From NCBI GenBank assembly GCA_005884125.1, contig VAXP01000141.1, positions 1-36,968 of the forward strand: a DNA stretch of 36,968 nt, in the 5' to 3' direction. Positions 27,648-36,968 of this stretch are shown here, one piece after another. Numbering within the stretch: position 1 is the first letter of the stretch; each line of letters begins with the position of its first letter. The notes beneath the pieces are model-generated. The model did not search any database. It was not told the DNA's origin and saw only the letters and a list, made by a program, of their open reading frames with translations. Both the position numbers and the translations under genes were made by a program. The DNA is from Actinomycetota bacterium (lineage in GTDB: Bacteria > Actinomycetota > Acidimicrobiia > Acidimicrobiales > AC-35).

Positions 27648-29215
27648 CTATGCCAGCACAAGCCGGCACCGCCACGCCGGGCTCGTCTCCGGGAAGTCGG
27701 TGCGGCTGTGGGCGCCACGGCTCTCCTGGCGGGCCTCGGCCGCGGCCAGCAGCGCGCCGGCGGCGGTGAGGAGGTTGGTCAGCTCCCAGCCCTGGGGCCC
27801 CTCCTCCGGGGTCGCCAGCTCGTCCAACACCTTGTCCGTCTCGGCCAGCGACGCCGCGCTGCGCAGCACGCCCGCCCCTGCGGTCATGGCCCGCTGCAGG
27901 CGATCCCGGCGCTCGGCGGTGGTGGCCGCGCTGTGCGGGGCGGGGGCCGCGGCCTCTCCCCCCGCCCTCGCCAGAAGGGGCGGCGGGCGGCGGTGGATGC
28001 GGCGGACGGGGACGCTGCCCTCCGCCGGGCTCTCGGCCGCGAGCACGGCCCGCAGTGCCCCCGCGGGCGCGGGCCCCTCCTTACCGCCCACGATGGCCTC
28101 CACCACCCGGGGGGCGAACGCCATGCCCTCCAGCAGCGAGTTGGACGCCAGGCGGTTGGCCCCGTGCACGCCCGTGCACGCGACCTCGCCGCAGGCCCAC
28201 AGCCCGGGCAGGGCCGACGCCCCGTCCAGGTCGGTCACGATCCCTCCCGAGAGGTAGTGGGCCGCGGGAGCGATGGGGAGCCAGTCCCGGGCCGGGTCGA
28301 GGCCGACGGCGCGCACCGAGGCGGCGATGGTCGGGAAGCGGTCGTCGAAGGCGTCGAGGGCGGTGGCGTCCAGCCACAGGTGCTCCACCTCCTGCTCGAG
28401 CATGCGGGCCGTCATGGCCCGGCTGACGACGTCACGGGACAGGAGCTCGTCGACGAAGCGCTCACCCCGGCCGTCGCGCAGGAGGGCGCCGTGGCCCCGC
28501 AGCGCCTCCGACAGCAGGGGGCGGGGCATGGCCGGGTGGTGCAGGGCCGTGGGGTGGAACTGCATGAACTCCACGTCGGCCACGGGGACGCCGGCCCGCA
28601 GGGCCATGGCCAGCCCGTCGCCGGTGGCCTGGGGCGGGTTGGTCGTGACCGCGAAGAGCTGGCCCGCGCCCCCGGTGGCCATCAACACATGGGGGCAGCG
28701 GATGTCGTCCCGGCTTCGACCAGGAGGTCGAGGGCGAACCATCCCTCCATCACCGCGGCCGCCGTCTGGCGCACGGCCTCGACAAGGGCCCGCTCGATCT
28801 CCGCACCCGTGGCCGCGCCCCCGGCGTGGACGACGCGGGCCCGGGAGTGCCCCCCCTCCCGGGCCAGAAGGAGACCGCCCTGGGCGTCCCGATCGAACAC
28901 CGCGCCCATGGCGATGAGCTCGTTCACCCGGCCCGGCCCCTCGGCCACCAGGACGCGCACGGCGTCGACGTCGCACAGCCCGGCCCCGACGGCCAGGGTG
29001 TCGGCCAGGTGGAGGTCGGTCGAGTCCTCGTCCCCGCCCAGGGCCGCGGCCACCCCGCCCTGGGCCCAGCGGGTGGCCGACTGGCTGAGCTCGGCCTTGG
29101 TGAGCACGCCGACGCGCATGCCGGGGTCGCCCGCGGCCCGGATGGCGGCCGAGAGCCCGGCCACCCCGCTGCCCAGGACCAGCAGGTCCAGGGCCGGAGG
29201 GCCCGGGGACGTCAT
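27648..29215 (-). pseudogene. nadB: L-aspartate oxidase NadB, frameshifted with a small internal deletion
   Basis: A flavoprotein that oxidises aspartate to iminoaspartate for quinolinate synthesis. The N-terminal frame from ATG 29215 has the FAD loop LLVLGSGVAGLSAAIRA, then SQSATRWAQGGVAAALG and HSRARVVHAGGAATGAEI. It runs to LDLLVEAG (about residue 169, near base 28712). Homology resumes in another frame at DDIRCPHVLMATGGAGQLF, then EFMQFHPTALHHP, LLSEALRGHGALLRD, GGIVTDLDG and GVHGANRLASNSLLEGMAF. Family members have about 10-20 further residues between these parts, so bases were lost as well as the frame. The rest of the gene is well conserved. Either the gene is recently broken or the consensus is wrong; because nadC follows directly, error is favoured. 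Confidence 0.87.
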
Positions 29216-29218
29216 GAG

Positions 29219-29599
29219 CTATGCCGTCAGCCGGGCGTCAGCCGCCAGCTCCGCCTGGTCCAGGGCCCGGTTGCGGGCGTCGACCTGGACGATGCGGGGT
29301 CCGTAGGAGGCCAGGTCGGCCTCCTCGTAGTCGGCGTAGGTGATGACGATGACCTTGTCGCCCGGCTGCACGAGGCGGGCGGCCGCCCCGTTGAGGCAGA
29401 CCTCGCCCGGACCCCCGGCGATGGCGTAGGTCTCGAAGCGGGCGCCGTTGTCGATGTCGAGCACGGCGACCTGCTCCCACTCGCGGATGTCGGCCAGCTC
29501 CATCAGCCCGGAGTCGAGGGTGATCGAACCCACGTAGTTGAGGTTGGCGTCGGTGACCGTCGCCCGATGGATCTTGGACTTGAGCATGCGCCGGCGCAT
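29219..29599 (-). CDS. panD: Aspartate 1-decarboxylase (pyruvoyl enzyme precursor)
   Basis: Decarboxylates aspartate to beta-alanine for pantothenate synthesis. 126 residues. The start [18 protein letters not shown] and the self-cleavage site YVGSITLD are clear; cleavage between G24 and S25 gives the pyruvoyl group on S25. [20 protein letters not shown] is the conserved C-terminal core. An ATG four codons later (29587) is possible, but S25 numbering matches the family when starting at 29599. Gaps of 25 bases to panC upstream and 3 to nadB downstream indicate one operon. Confidence 0.96.
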   Translation of the reverse strand: MRRRMLKSKIHRATVTDANLNYVGSITLDSGLMELADIREWEQVAVLDIDNGARFETYAIAGGPGEVCLNGAAARLVQPGDKVIVITYADYEEADLASYGPRIVQVDARNRALDQAELAADARLTA

Positions 29600-29624
29600 G
29601 AGCGTCTCCCTGTGGCCTGGTGTC

Positions 29625-30509
29625 TCAGCCGTGGTCGCGGGCGCCGTCTCGAGCCGGTCGGGCCGGAGCGCGAGCACCCAGGTTGTCGATGAGGCGGGTG
29701 GCGCCGATGCGGGCCGCGACCAGGAGGCGCACCTCGCCCTGCACGGTCGCGGGCACCTGGAGGTCGACGGGGTCGACCGCGGCCGCGTAGTCGAGCCGGG
29801 CCCGGGGCTCGGCCCGCACCTCGTCCTCCATGGAGGACACGACCACAGAGGGACCGGGCTCACCGGCCTCGACCGCCTCCCGCCCCGCCCGCAGGGCGCG
29901 GTAGAGCACGGGCGCGGCCGAGCGCTCCTCGGGCGAGAGGTGCACGTTGCGACTGGACAGGGCGAGGCCGTCCGCTTCACGCACCGTGGGGCAGCCGACG
30001 ACCTCGACGGGGAAGGACAGGTCCCTGGCCATGCGGCCGATGACGACGAGCTGCTGGTAGTCCTTCTCGCCGAAGTAGGCCCGGCAGGCACCGGCCAGGG
30101 CGAAGAGCTTGGCCACGACCGTGGCCACCCCCGAGAAGTGGCCGGGGCGGCTGTCGCCCTCCAGTCCCCTGCTCACCCCTTCGACCCGCACCGTCGTCAG
30201 CGTGGGGCCCGGGTACATCTCCTCGGTGGACGGGGCGAAGAGGTAGCGCACGCCGCTGGCGGAGGCCACGGCGATGTCGTGGTCCAGGTCGCGCGGATAG
30301 GACGCCAGGTCCTCGCCCGGGCCGAACTGGAGGGGGTTGACGAACACGCTGGCCGCCACCACGTCACAGTCGGCCGCGGCCCGGCGCATGAGGGAGGCGT
30401 GACCCTCGTGGAGATAGCCCATGGTGGGGACCAGGCCCACCGTGCGCCCGGCGGCCCGGTCGGCCTCGAGCGCCTTGGTGAACCCGGCCACCGAGTCGAT
30501 CACCTGCAC
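29625..30509 (-). CDS. panC: Pantothenate synthetase
   Basis: Joins pantoate and beta-alanine with ATP. 294 residues from GTG 30509. It has [19 protein letters not shown] (the HIGH-like nucleotide motif), [36 protein letters not shown] and [13 protein letters not shown], then [15 protein letters not shown] (the KMSKS-like region). The C-terminal tail after [14 protein letters not shown] is short and basic. panB is not in the window. The 126 bases before it, up to the folK end, show no gene or clear promoter. Confidence 0.96.
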   Translation of the reverse strand: MQVIDSVAGFTKALEADRAAGRTVGLVPTMGYLHEGHASLMRRAAADCDVVAASVFVNPLQFGPGEDLASYPRDLDHDIAVASASGVRYLFAPSTEEMYPGPTLTTVRVEGVSRGLEGDSRPGHFSGVATVVAKLFALAGACRAYFGEKDYQQLVVIGRMARDLSFPVEVVGCPTVREADGLALSSRNVHLSPEERSAAPVLYRALRAGREAVEAGEPGPSVVVSSMEDEVRAEPRARLDYAAAVDPVDLQVPATVQGEVRLLVAARIGATRLIDNLGARAPARPARDGARDHG

Positions 30510-30635
30510 GGGTGACGACCCCCCGCGCCGCCCGCGCCGGCGCGAGGCGACGCGGGCGTGGACGCAGGCAGACAGGATGCGGACACAGGCCTTCCTCGAC
30601 GTTCCGACCCCCGTGGCGGGGTGCCGTTCGTGCGC

Positions 30636-31100
30636 CTACAGGGTACCCACCCTGCGCACGCGCCCCGCAACCCGGTGCTCCCAACCCTCGAGCACGAGCT
30701 CGGGGGCGAGGTCGGCCAGGGGCTGGACCACGAAGCGCCGCTGCCACATGCGGGGATGGGGCACGACCAGGTCGGGCTCGTCCACGGCCAGGTCACCCAC
30801 CAGGAGAACGTCCACGTCCAGCGTGCGCGGCCCCCAGCGCTCGGCCCGCACCCGGGCCGCCCCGGCCTCCAGGGCCCGGGCTATGTCGAGCAGCTCCCGG
30901 GGGGAGCGCTCGGTCGAGAGCTCGACCACCGCGTTGAGATAGGGCGCCTGACCGGAAGGGCCTCCCACCGGCTCGGTCTCGTACACGGGGGAGACCGCGG
31001 TCACGCCGGGGAGGCCCGCCACCGCGGCCCGCAGCTGGGCCCAGCGGTCGCCGAGGTTCGAGCCCAGGGCCACGAAGGCCCGCCTGCGGGCCTCACCCAC
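30636..31100 (-). CDS. folK: 6-hydroxymethyl-7,8-dihydropterin pyrophosphokinase (HPPK)
   Basis: Transfers pyrophosphate from ATP to hydroxymethyldihydropterin. 154 residues. It begins with FVALGSNLGDRWAQLRAAV, has VSPVYETEPVGGPSGQAPYLNAV-type pterin-binding sequence, then RWGPRTLDVDVLLVGD with the two metal-binding aspartates and VPHPRMWQRRFVVQPLADLAPEL. The GTG start at 31100 overlaps the end of folB by 8 bases. Confidence 0.96.
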   Translation of the reverse strand: MGEARRRAFVALGSNLGDRWAQLRAAVAGLPGVTAVSPVYETEPVGGPSGQAPYLNAVVELSTERSPRELLDIARALEAGAARVRAERWGPRTLDVDVLLVGDLAVDEPDLVVPHPRMWQRRFVVQPLADLAPELVLEGWEHRVAGRVRRVGTL

Positions 31101-31515
31101 CGGTCGCGTCCCGGGTGCGGGTGACCCGCACGCCCGCCGAGGCCAGATCGACGGGCACCGGGGGGCGCAGCTTGCGCACGGCCACCGTGACCGAGGAGAC
31201 GCGCCGTTCGCTCAGCACCACCTCGGCGATGCGGGCCGCCAGCCGCTCGAGCAGGTCGCACCGTTCCCCCCCGACGACCTCGACGACCTGGGCGGCCAGG
31301 ACGCCGTAGTCGATGGTCTGGCTCAGGTCGTCGCTGGCGCCTGCCGGTCCCAGGTCGGCCACTACGTCCAGGTCCACCTCAAAGGGCTGGGGCCGGTCCC
31401 GCTCCTCGGCCAGCACGCCGTGGGTGCCGAGGACGCGCAGGCCTCGCAGCTCGATGCGGTCGGGACCGACGGCCCCGTCTCCGCCGGCCGGAGGCGGGGC
31501 CCCGTCCCCCGTCAC
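31093..31515 (-). CDS. folB: Dihydroneopterin aldolase
   Basis: Cleaves dihydroneopterin to hydroxymethyldihydropterin and glycolaldehyde. 140 residues. A poorly conserved Pro/Gly-rich start of about 18 residues precedes the core: DRIELRGLRVLGTHGVLAEE, PFEVDLDVVADL, DDLSQTIDYGVLAAQVVEVV, CDLLERLAARIAEVV and the catalytic-lysine strand VTVAVRKLRPPVPVDL. GTG 31515 overlaps the upstream stop as GTGA. Confidence 0.94.
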   Translation of the reverse strand: MTGDGAPPPAGGDGAVGPDRIELRGLRVLGTHGVLAEERDRPQPFEVDLDVVADLGPAGASDDLSQTIDYGVLAAQVVEVVGGERCDLLERLAARIAEVVLSERRVSSVTVAVRKLRPPVPVDLASAGVRVTRTRDATGG

Positions 31516-32024
31516 GGCTGCGAGTCCACCCCCTCCTCCACCACCACGCCGACGATCTCCCGCCCGGGCGGCCCCATCTGCCGGCCCAGGATGCGCTCCA
31601 GCACGGTGATGGCCTGGGGGCCCGAGGCCAGCTTGCCCGACCACAGGAGATAGCCGGCCATGATCCCCATGAGCCGGTCGCCCAGCTCCTCCTGGTGGAC
31701 GAGGAGCTTCTCGCCCTCGGCCAGCCACTTGCGCAGCTGAGGGTAGAGGTCGGGCAGGACGGTGCGGGGGTCGGTGTGGGAGGCCAGCGGGAAGTGGGCC
31801 CAGGGCACGCCGTACTCGTCGTAGGCGTGCAGGTTGTGGGCCGAGGCCAGCAGGGACACGACCCGGGTGAAGCCCTGCTCCCGCAGCCAGATGATCTCCT
31901 CCATGCGCCTGACCTTGCGGTGGTTGCGGGCGTAGCCCCCGGGGCGCTCGCTCACCGCCAGCTGGTCCTTGAGGACCCAGGCGAAGTTCCGGGGCGGGAT
32001 GCCCGCGGCCCACTTGCCTCTCAT
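31512..32024 (-). CDS. Degenerate dual-specificity-phosphatase-like protein in the folate operon
   Basis: 170 residues, not a known folate enzyme. The layout resembles a dual-specificity phosphatase: a strand and loop (EQGFTRVVSLLASAHNL), YGVPWAHFPLASHTDP at the position of the general-acid loop, and KLLVHQEELGDRLMGIMAGY where the family has HCX5R followed by a helix. Here the motif reads H110-Q111-EELGD-R117. The histidine and arginine are kept but the cysteine is glutamine, so phosphatase catalysis by the usual route is impossible. It may bind a phosphorylated ligand or act as a scaffold. The ATG overlaps the folP stop as ATGA, and its own stop overlaps the folB start, so it is translated within the operon. 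The phosphatase relationship is my inference from motif layout. Confidence 0.75.
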   Translation of the reverse strand: MRGKWAAGIPPRNFAWVLKDQLAVSERPGGYARNHRKVRRMEEIIWLREQGFTRVVSLLASAHNLHAYDEYGVPWAHFPLASHTDPRTVLPDLYPQLRKWLAEGEKLLVHQEELGDRLMGIMAGYLLWSGKLASGPQAITVLERILGRQMGPPGREIVGVVVEEGVDSQP

Positions 32025-32806
32025 ACCGGCACCGGCTGGCCCACGATCCTGGCCGCCTGCACCGTGGCGGCCACGTCGTGCACCCGCACCATGGCCGCGC
32101 CCGCGGTCATGGCCCACACCGACGCGGCCAGAGAAGCTTCGCCACGGTCCTCGACCGGAGCCGGGAGGTCGGGGCCGGCGCCCGTCAACCTGCCCAGGAA
32201 GCTCTTGCGGCTGGCGCCCACCACCACGTCGAAGCCGGTGTCGACCAGGGCCCGCAGGTGGCGCAGCAGGGAGAGGTTGTGCTCCGGCGTCTTCCCGAAC
32301 CCGATGCCGGGGTCGATCCACACCTCGCCCACGCCGGCGGAGACGGCGGCGCGGGCACGCTCGAGCAGGAAGTCCCGCACCTCGCCCACCACGTCGACGT
32401 AGCGCGGGTCCTCCTGCATGGTGCGGGGCGCGCCCTGCATGTGCATGGCGATCCACCCCACCCCGCAGGAGGCGGCCACCTCGGCCAGGGAGGCGGACAC
32501 GTCGTTGACGATGGAGGCCCCGGCGTCCACCGCGGCGCGCGCCACCCCGGCCTTGTAGGTGTCGATGGAGACCCGCACGTGGGGGGCGAGGGCCTCGACC
32601 ACGGCCAGCACCCGCCTGCGTTCCTCGGCCTCGTCCACCGGCCCGGCCCCCGGCCGGGTCGACTCGCCGCCCACGTCGAGGACGTCGGCGCCTTCGGCCA
32701 CCAGCTCCAGACCCCGGGCGATGGCCGCCTCCCGGTCGAACCACCTTCCCCCGTCGGAGAAGGAGTCGGGCGTCACGTTGAGGACGCCCATGACCAGGGA
32801 TTGCAT
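32021..32806 (-). CDS. folP: Dihydropteroate synthase
   Basis: Condenses hydroxymethyldihydropterin pyrophosphate with p-aminobenzoate; the sulfonamide target. 261 residues: MGVLNVTPDSFSDGGRW (pyrophosphate loop), GADVLDVGGESTRPGAGPVD, RVSIDTYKAGVARAAVDAGA, IVNDVSA, WIAMHMQG, WIDPGIGFGKTPEHNL, VVVGASRKSFLG, and the C-terminal VRVHDVAAT. All expected pterin-binding Asp, Asn and Lys residues are present. ATG start, 66 bases after the folE stop. Confidence 0.97.
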   Translation of the reverse strand: MQSLVMGVLNVTPDSFSDGGRWFDREAAIARGLELVAEGADVLDVGGESTRPGAGPVDEAEERRRVLAVVEALAPHVRVSIDTYKAGVARAAVDAGASIVNDVSASLAEVAASCGVGWIAMHMQGAPRTMQEDPRYVDVVGEVRDFLLERARAAVSAGVGEVWIDPGIGFGKTPEHNLSLLRHLRALVDTGFDVVVGASRKSFLGRLTGAGPDLPAPVEDRGEASLAASVWAMTAGAAMVRVHDVAATVQAARIVGQPVPV

Positions 32807-32872
32807 CGGGCCTCAGAGTACCGGCCGTCGTCGCCCGGGCCGGGCTGCGCCCCCGGCCCCGGAAGGGCGCCC

Positions 32873-33472
32873 TCAGCGCCGGCGATGGATGAAGGCCATG
32901 GCCTCGGCCCGGGTGCGGGCGTCGTCCCGGAACAGCCCCCGCACGGCCGAGGTGGTCGCCTTGGTCCCCGGCTTCTTGACCCCCCGGATGGTCATGCACA
33001 AGTGCTCGGCCTCTATGACCACGAGCACCCCCCGGGGCTGGAGCACCCTCTCCATGCTGTCGGCGATCTGGGTGGTGAGCCGCTCCTGGACCTGGAGGCG
33101 GCGGGCCAGGGAGTCGACCAGGCGGGCCAGCTTGGACAGGCCGGTGATGCGCCCGTCGGCGCTCGGGATGTAGGCCACGTGGGCCTCGCCCACGAAGGGG
33201 ATGATGTGGTGCTCGCACACGCTGGCGAAGGGGATGGGCGACACCATCACCATCTCGTCGTGACCGGCGTCGAAGGTCACCGTGAGGTGGCGGTCGGGGT
33301 CGTCGTCGACACCGCCCAGGATCTCCTCGTACATGTTGGCCACGCGCTCGGGCGTGCGCTCGAGCCCGTCCCGCCCGGGGTCGTCGCCGATGGCGGACAG
33401 GATGTCGGTCACCGCCGAGGCGATTCGTTCCTTGTCCACTCCCGACACGACGGTCACCCTACCGACGCCCAT
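32873..33472 (-). CDS. folE: GTP cyclohydrolase I
   Basis: First enzyme of folate synthesis: GTP to dihydroneopterin triphosphate. 199 residues with [15 protein letters not shown], the zinc site CEHH (C86, H89) plus C159 in [42 protein letters not shown], and [17 protein letters not shown]. The nominal ATG at 33472 could be replaced by a GTG five codons on. It heads the folate genes, 60 bases downstream of ftsH. Confidence 0.97.
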   Translation of the reverse strand: MGVGRVTVVSGVDKERIASAVTDILSAIGDDPGRDGLERTPERVANMYEEILGGVDDDPDRHLTVTFDAGHDEMVMVSPIPFASVCEHHIIPFVGEAHVAYIPSADGRITGLSKLARLVDSLARRLQVQERLTTQIADSMERVLQPRGVLVVIEAEHLCMTIRGVKKPGTKATTSAVRGLFRDDARTRAEAMAFIHRRR

Positions 33473-33532
33473 CTCGGGGATGGCACGGGGGCGCGTCCGA
33501 CGCGAGCGCGCCCACCGCGGGCGCGGTCGGGG

Positions 33533-35497
<1,965 letters not shown>

Positions 35498-35538
35498 GGG
35501 TGCCTAGCGCAGCTCAGCCGTTACCTGCATCTGGCTGC

Positions 35539-36141
35539 CTAGGGTACAGATCCCACCGCTCCCAGGTAGACGTACACGTCCCTGAGGTTGCGGTACCTCT
35601 CGCCCACGTCAAGCCCGTAGCCCACCACGAAGTCGGGCGGGATGCGGAAGCCCACGTAGCGCAGATCGGGGTCGACCCGCTGCAGTCCCTCCTTGACCAG
35701 CAGGGCGCACACCTCGAGGCTGGCCGGATGGCGGGCAAGGAGGTTGCGCCGCAGGTAGGAGAGGGTGAGGCCGCTGTCGACTATGTCCTCCACCACGAGG
35801 ACGTGGCGCCCGCTGAGGTCGAGATCGAGGTCCTTCACGATGCGCACGACCCCGCTCGTCTTGGTCGCGCTGCCGTAGGACGACACAGCCATGAAATCGC
35901 ATTCCACCGGGAGCCTGATGTGGCGGGCCAGGTCGCTCATGAACACGAAGGCGCCCTTGAGCACGCCTATGAGCAAAGGCGCCCGGCCGGAGTAGTCGGA
36001 GGTGATCTGCCTACCGAGCTCGGCGATGCGTCCCTGCAGCTGGGCCTCGGCCACCACCACGGGCCCGAGCAGCGGGTCGCCCGAGACGTCGGCCGCCCGC
36101 CCGGGCTGGGCGCCGGCGCGCCCGGGCGGGGTGGCGCTCAT
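35539..36141 (-). CDS. hpt: Hypoxanthine phosphoribosyltransferase
   Basis: Salvages hypoxanthine and guanine with PRPP to IMP and GMP. 200 residues from ATG 36141. After about 25 variable residues come the core strands [33 protein letters not shown], the PRPP loop [14 protein letters not shown] (EDIVDSG at 118-124), [20 protein letters not shown], and [16 protein letters not shown]. It starts 11 bases after the tilS stop. Confidence 0.97.
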   Translation of the reverse strand: MSATPPGRAGAQPGRAADVSGDPLLGPVVVAEAQLQGRIAELGRQITSDYSGRAPLLIGVLKGAFVFMSDLARHIRLPVECDFMAVSSYGSATKTSGVVRIVKDLDLDLSGRHVLVVEDIVDSGLTLSYLRRNLLARHPASLEVCALLVKEGLQRVDPDLRYVGFRIPPDFVVGYGLDVGERYRNLRDVYVYLGAVGSVP

Positions 36142-36152
36142 CGCGCCGCACA

Positions 36153-36968
36153 CTATCGACCGCCGGCACGCTCCAGCAGAAGCCTTCCCCGGCTGCGACG
36201 GACCCGTACGTCCCCGCCCACCTCGCAGGCGCGCACCTCGCCTCGGGCCACGGCGAGGACCCGCTCCACCGCGTCGCGGTCGGGGGGATGGGGCGGGCAG
36301 GCGTCGGCCCGCAGCCAGCGCCGGACGGCCCTGCGGGCCAGCGGGACCGGGGCGGCGGCCAGGGCCCGGGCGTCGGTGGGGTCGACGTCGGCGCAGAGGC
36401 TCTCGAGCAGCTCGGCGTCCTCCCGCATGACCTCGGCCTGGCGGGCCAGCACCAGGGCCACGTCGCGCCGGGCGATGGCCGCCAGAAGGGGCAGGGCCTC
36501 GTGGCGCAGGCGGTTGCGCAGGTGGGCGGGGTCGGCGTTGCTGGGATCGTCGACCGTGTCCAGGCCCAGGTCGCGGCACAGCCCGTGGGTCTCGCTCCGC
36601 CTCAGGGCCAGGATGGGATGGCGGGGCCCGGGCCTCATCCCGGCCAGGCCGTCCAGGGCCGCACCCCGCAGCAGGTTGACCAGCATCGTCTCGGCCTGGT
36701 CGTCGGCCGTGTGCCCGGTCGCGGCGTCGGGGGGCAGGACCGAGGCCCGGGCGGTGCGGGCCCTTGCCTCCAGGTTGGGCCCGGAGGCGACATCGACCCT
36801 CTCGGAGCGGAAGGCGGCGCCGAGACCGAGGCAGGCCTTCTCCACCAGCCCGGCCTCCTGCTCCGAGCCGGGGCGAAGGCCGTGGTCCACGTGCACTGCC
36901 GTGACCAGGCACCCGGCCGCCACGGCCAGGGCCAGGAGGGCCATGGAGTCGGGTCCTCCCGACACGGC
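36153..36968 (-). CDS. tilS: tRNA(Ile)-lysidine synthase (N-terminus beyond the right edge)
   Basis: Converts C34 of tRNA-Ile(CAU) to lysidine so that it reads AUA. The visible part begins within the PP-loop motif, [12 protein letters not shown], at the window edge, so only a short N-terminal piece is missing. [19 protein letters not shown], the [20 protein letters not shown] motif and [20 protein letters not shown] follow. The stretch between EARARTAR and [10 protein letters not shown] is shorter than in most relatives, which may be natural. The C-terminal domain is short. Confidence 0.93.
   Translation of the reverse strand, partial: AVSGGPDSMALLALAVAAGCLVTAVHVDHGLRPGSEQEAGLVEKACLGLGAAFRSERVDVASGPNLEARARTARASVLPPDAATGHTADDQAETMLVNLLRGAALDGLAGMRPGPRHPILALRRSETHGLCRDLGLDTVDDPSNADPAHLRNRLRHEALPLLAAIARRDVALVLARQAEVMREDAELLESLCADVDPTDARALAAAPVPLARRAVRRWLRADACPPHPPDRDAVERVLAVARGEVRACEVGGDVRVRRSRGRLLLERAGGR

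Noticed and set aside
27644..27718. Longer N-terminus for nadC
   Set aside because: It would overlap the conserved end of nadB and adds a basic, non-homologous stretch; the GTG at 27643 gives a family-length protein.
30510..30635. Possible small gene between folK and panC
   Set aside because: Short open frames exist on both strands, but none has a ribosome site, domain or plausible composition; treated as spacer.

Overview
The window is very GC-rich, densely packed chromosomal DNA from an Actinomycetota bacterium. Acidimicrobiia-like lineages fit best, but that placement is inference. The evidence is gene content typical of actinobacteria: a CysO-like sulfur carrier, GpgS, a CarD / PIN-TRAM / IspDF block, a DUF3263 plus LytR_C pair, a DUF3153 lipoprotein, DisA with RadA, a GroEL under CIRCE control and a mycobacterial-type Crp. 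GTG starts and 4-bp GTGA or ATGA overlaps are common. I see no mobile element, CRISPR array, phage gene or rRNA. One tRNA is present. No gene-free gap exceeds 300 bases.

Layout. 1-5 kb: the tail of a SpoIID/LytB protein, groEL behind a perfect CIRCE operator, an orphan receiver protein, and a cysO-like gene downstream of a threonine-synthase-like gene led by a SAM-family riboswitch. 5-10 kb: compatible-solute genes (gpgS, glycerate kinase, a damaged otsA, otsB) and a lipoprotein gene cut by an in-frame amber codon. 10-12 kb: LytR_C protein, DUF3263 protein, tRNA-Thr(UGU) and a SigH-like sigma factor with a good promoter. 12-16 kb: carD, a membrane PIN-TRAM protein, ispDF and rlmB, divergent from a crp gene. 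16.7-23.3 kb: a dienelactone-hydrolase-like gene, disA, radA, an LppM-like lipoprotein and clpC. 23.5-24.5 kb: a long-chain prenyl diphosphate synthase on the plus strand. 24.5-37 kb: a long minus-strand run, in transcription order tilS, hpt, ftsH, folE, folP, a degenerate phosphatase-like gene, folB, folK, panC, panD, nadB, nadC, coaX, lysS.

How the genes work together. The right third is a cofactor block: folate, pantothenate/CoA and NAD synthesis linked to tRNA modification, purine salvage, membrane proteolysis and lysyl-tRNA synthetase. The left part holds the most suggestive unit. A PLP enzyme of the threonine synthase type and a ubiquitin-like carrier ending in Gly-Gly lie under a SAM riboswitch. 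This suggests protein-thiocarboxylate-dependent homocysteine synthesis from O-phosphohomoserine rather than, or besides, threonine synthesis.

Caution. Five genes carry lesions. otsA, clpC and nadB each lack about 10-16 conserved codons at a frameshift. The lipoprotein gene near 9.1-10 kb has an in-frame TAG. The LppM-like gene appears frameshifted near its start. In clpC a patch of about 170 bp looks ClpB-like and has lower GC. Because clpC and nadB are normally intact, assembly or consensus error in a draft or metagenomic sequence is at least as likely as real decay.
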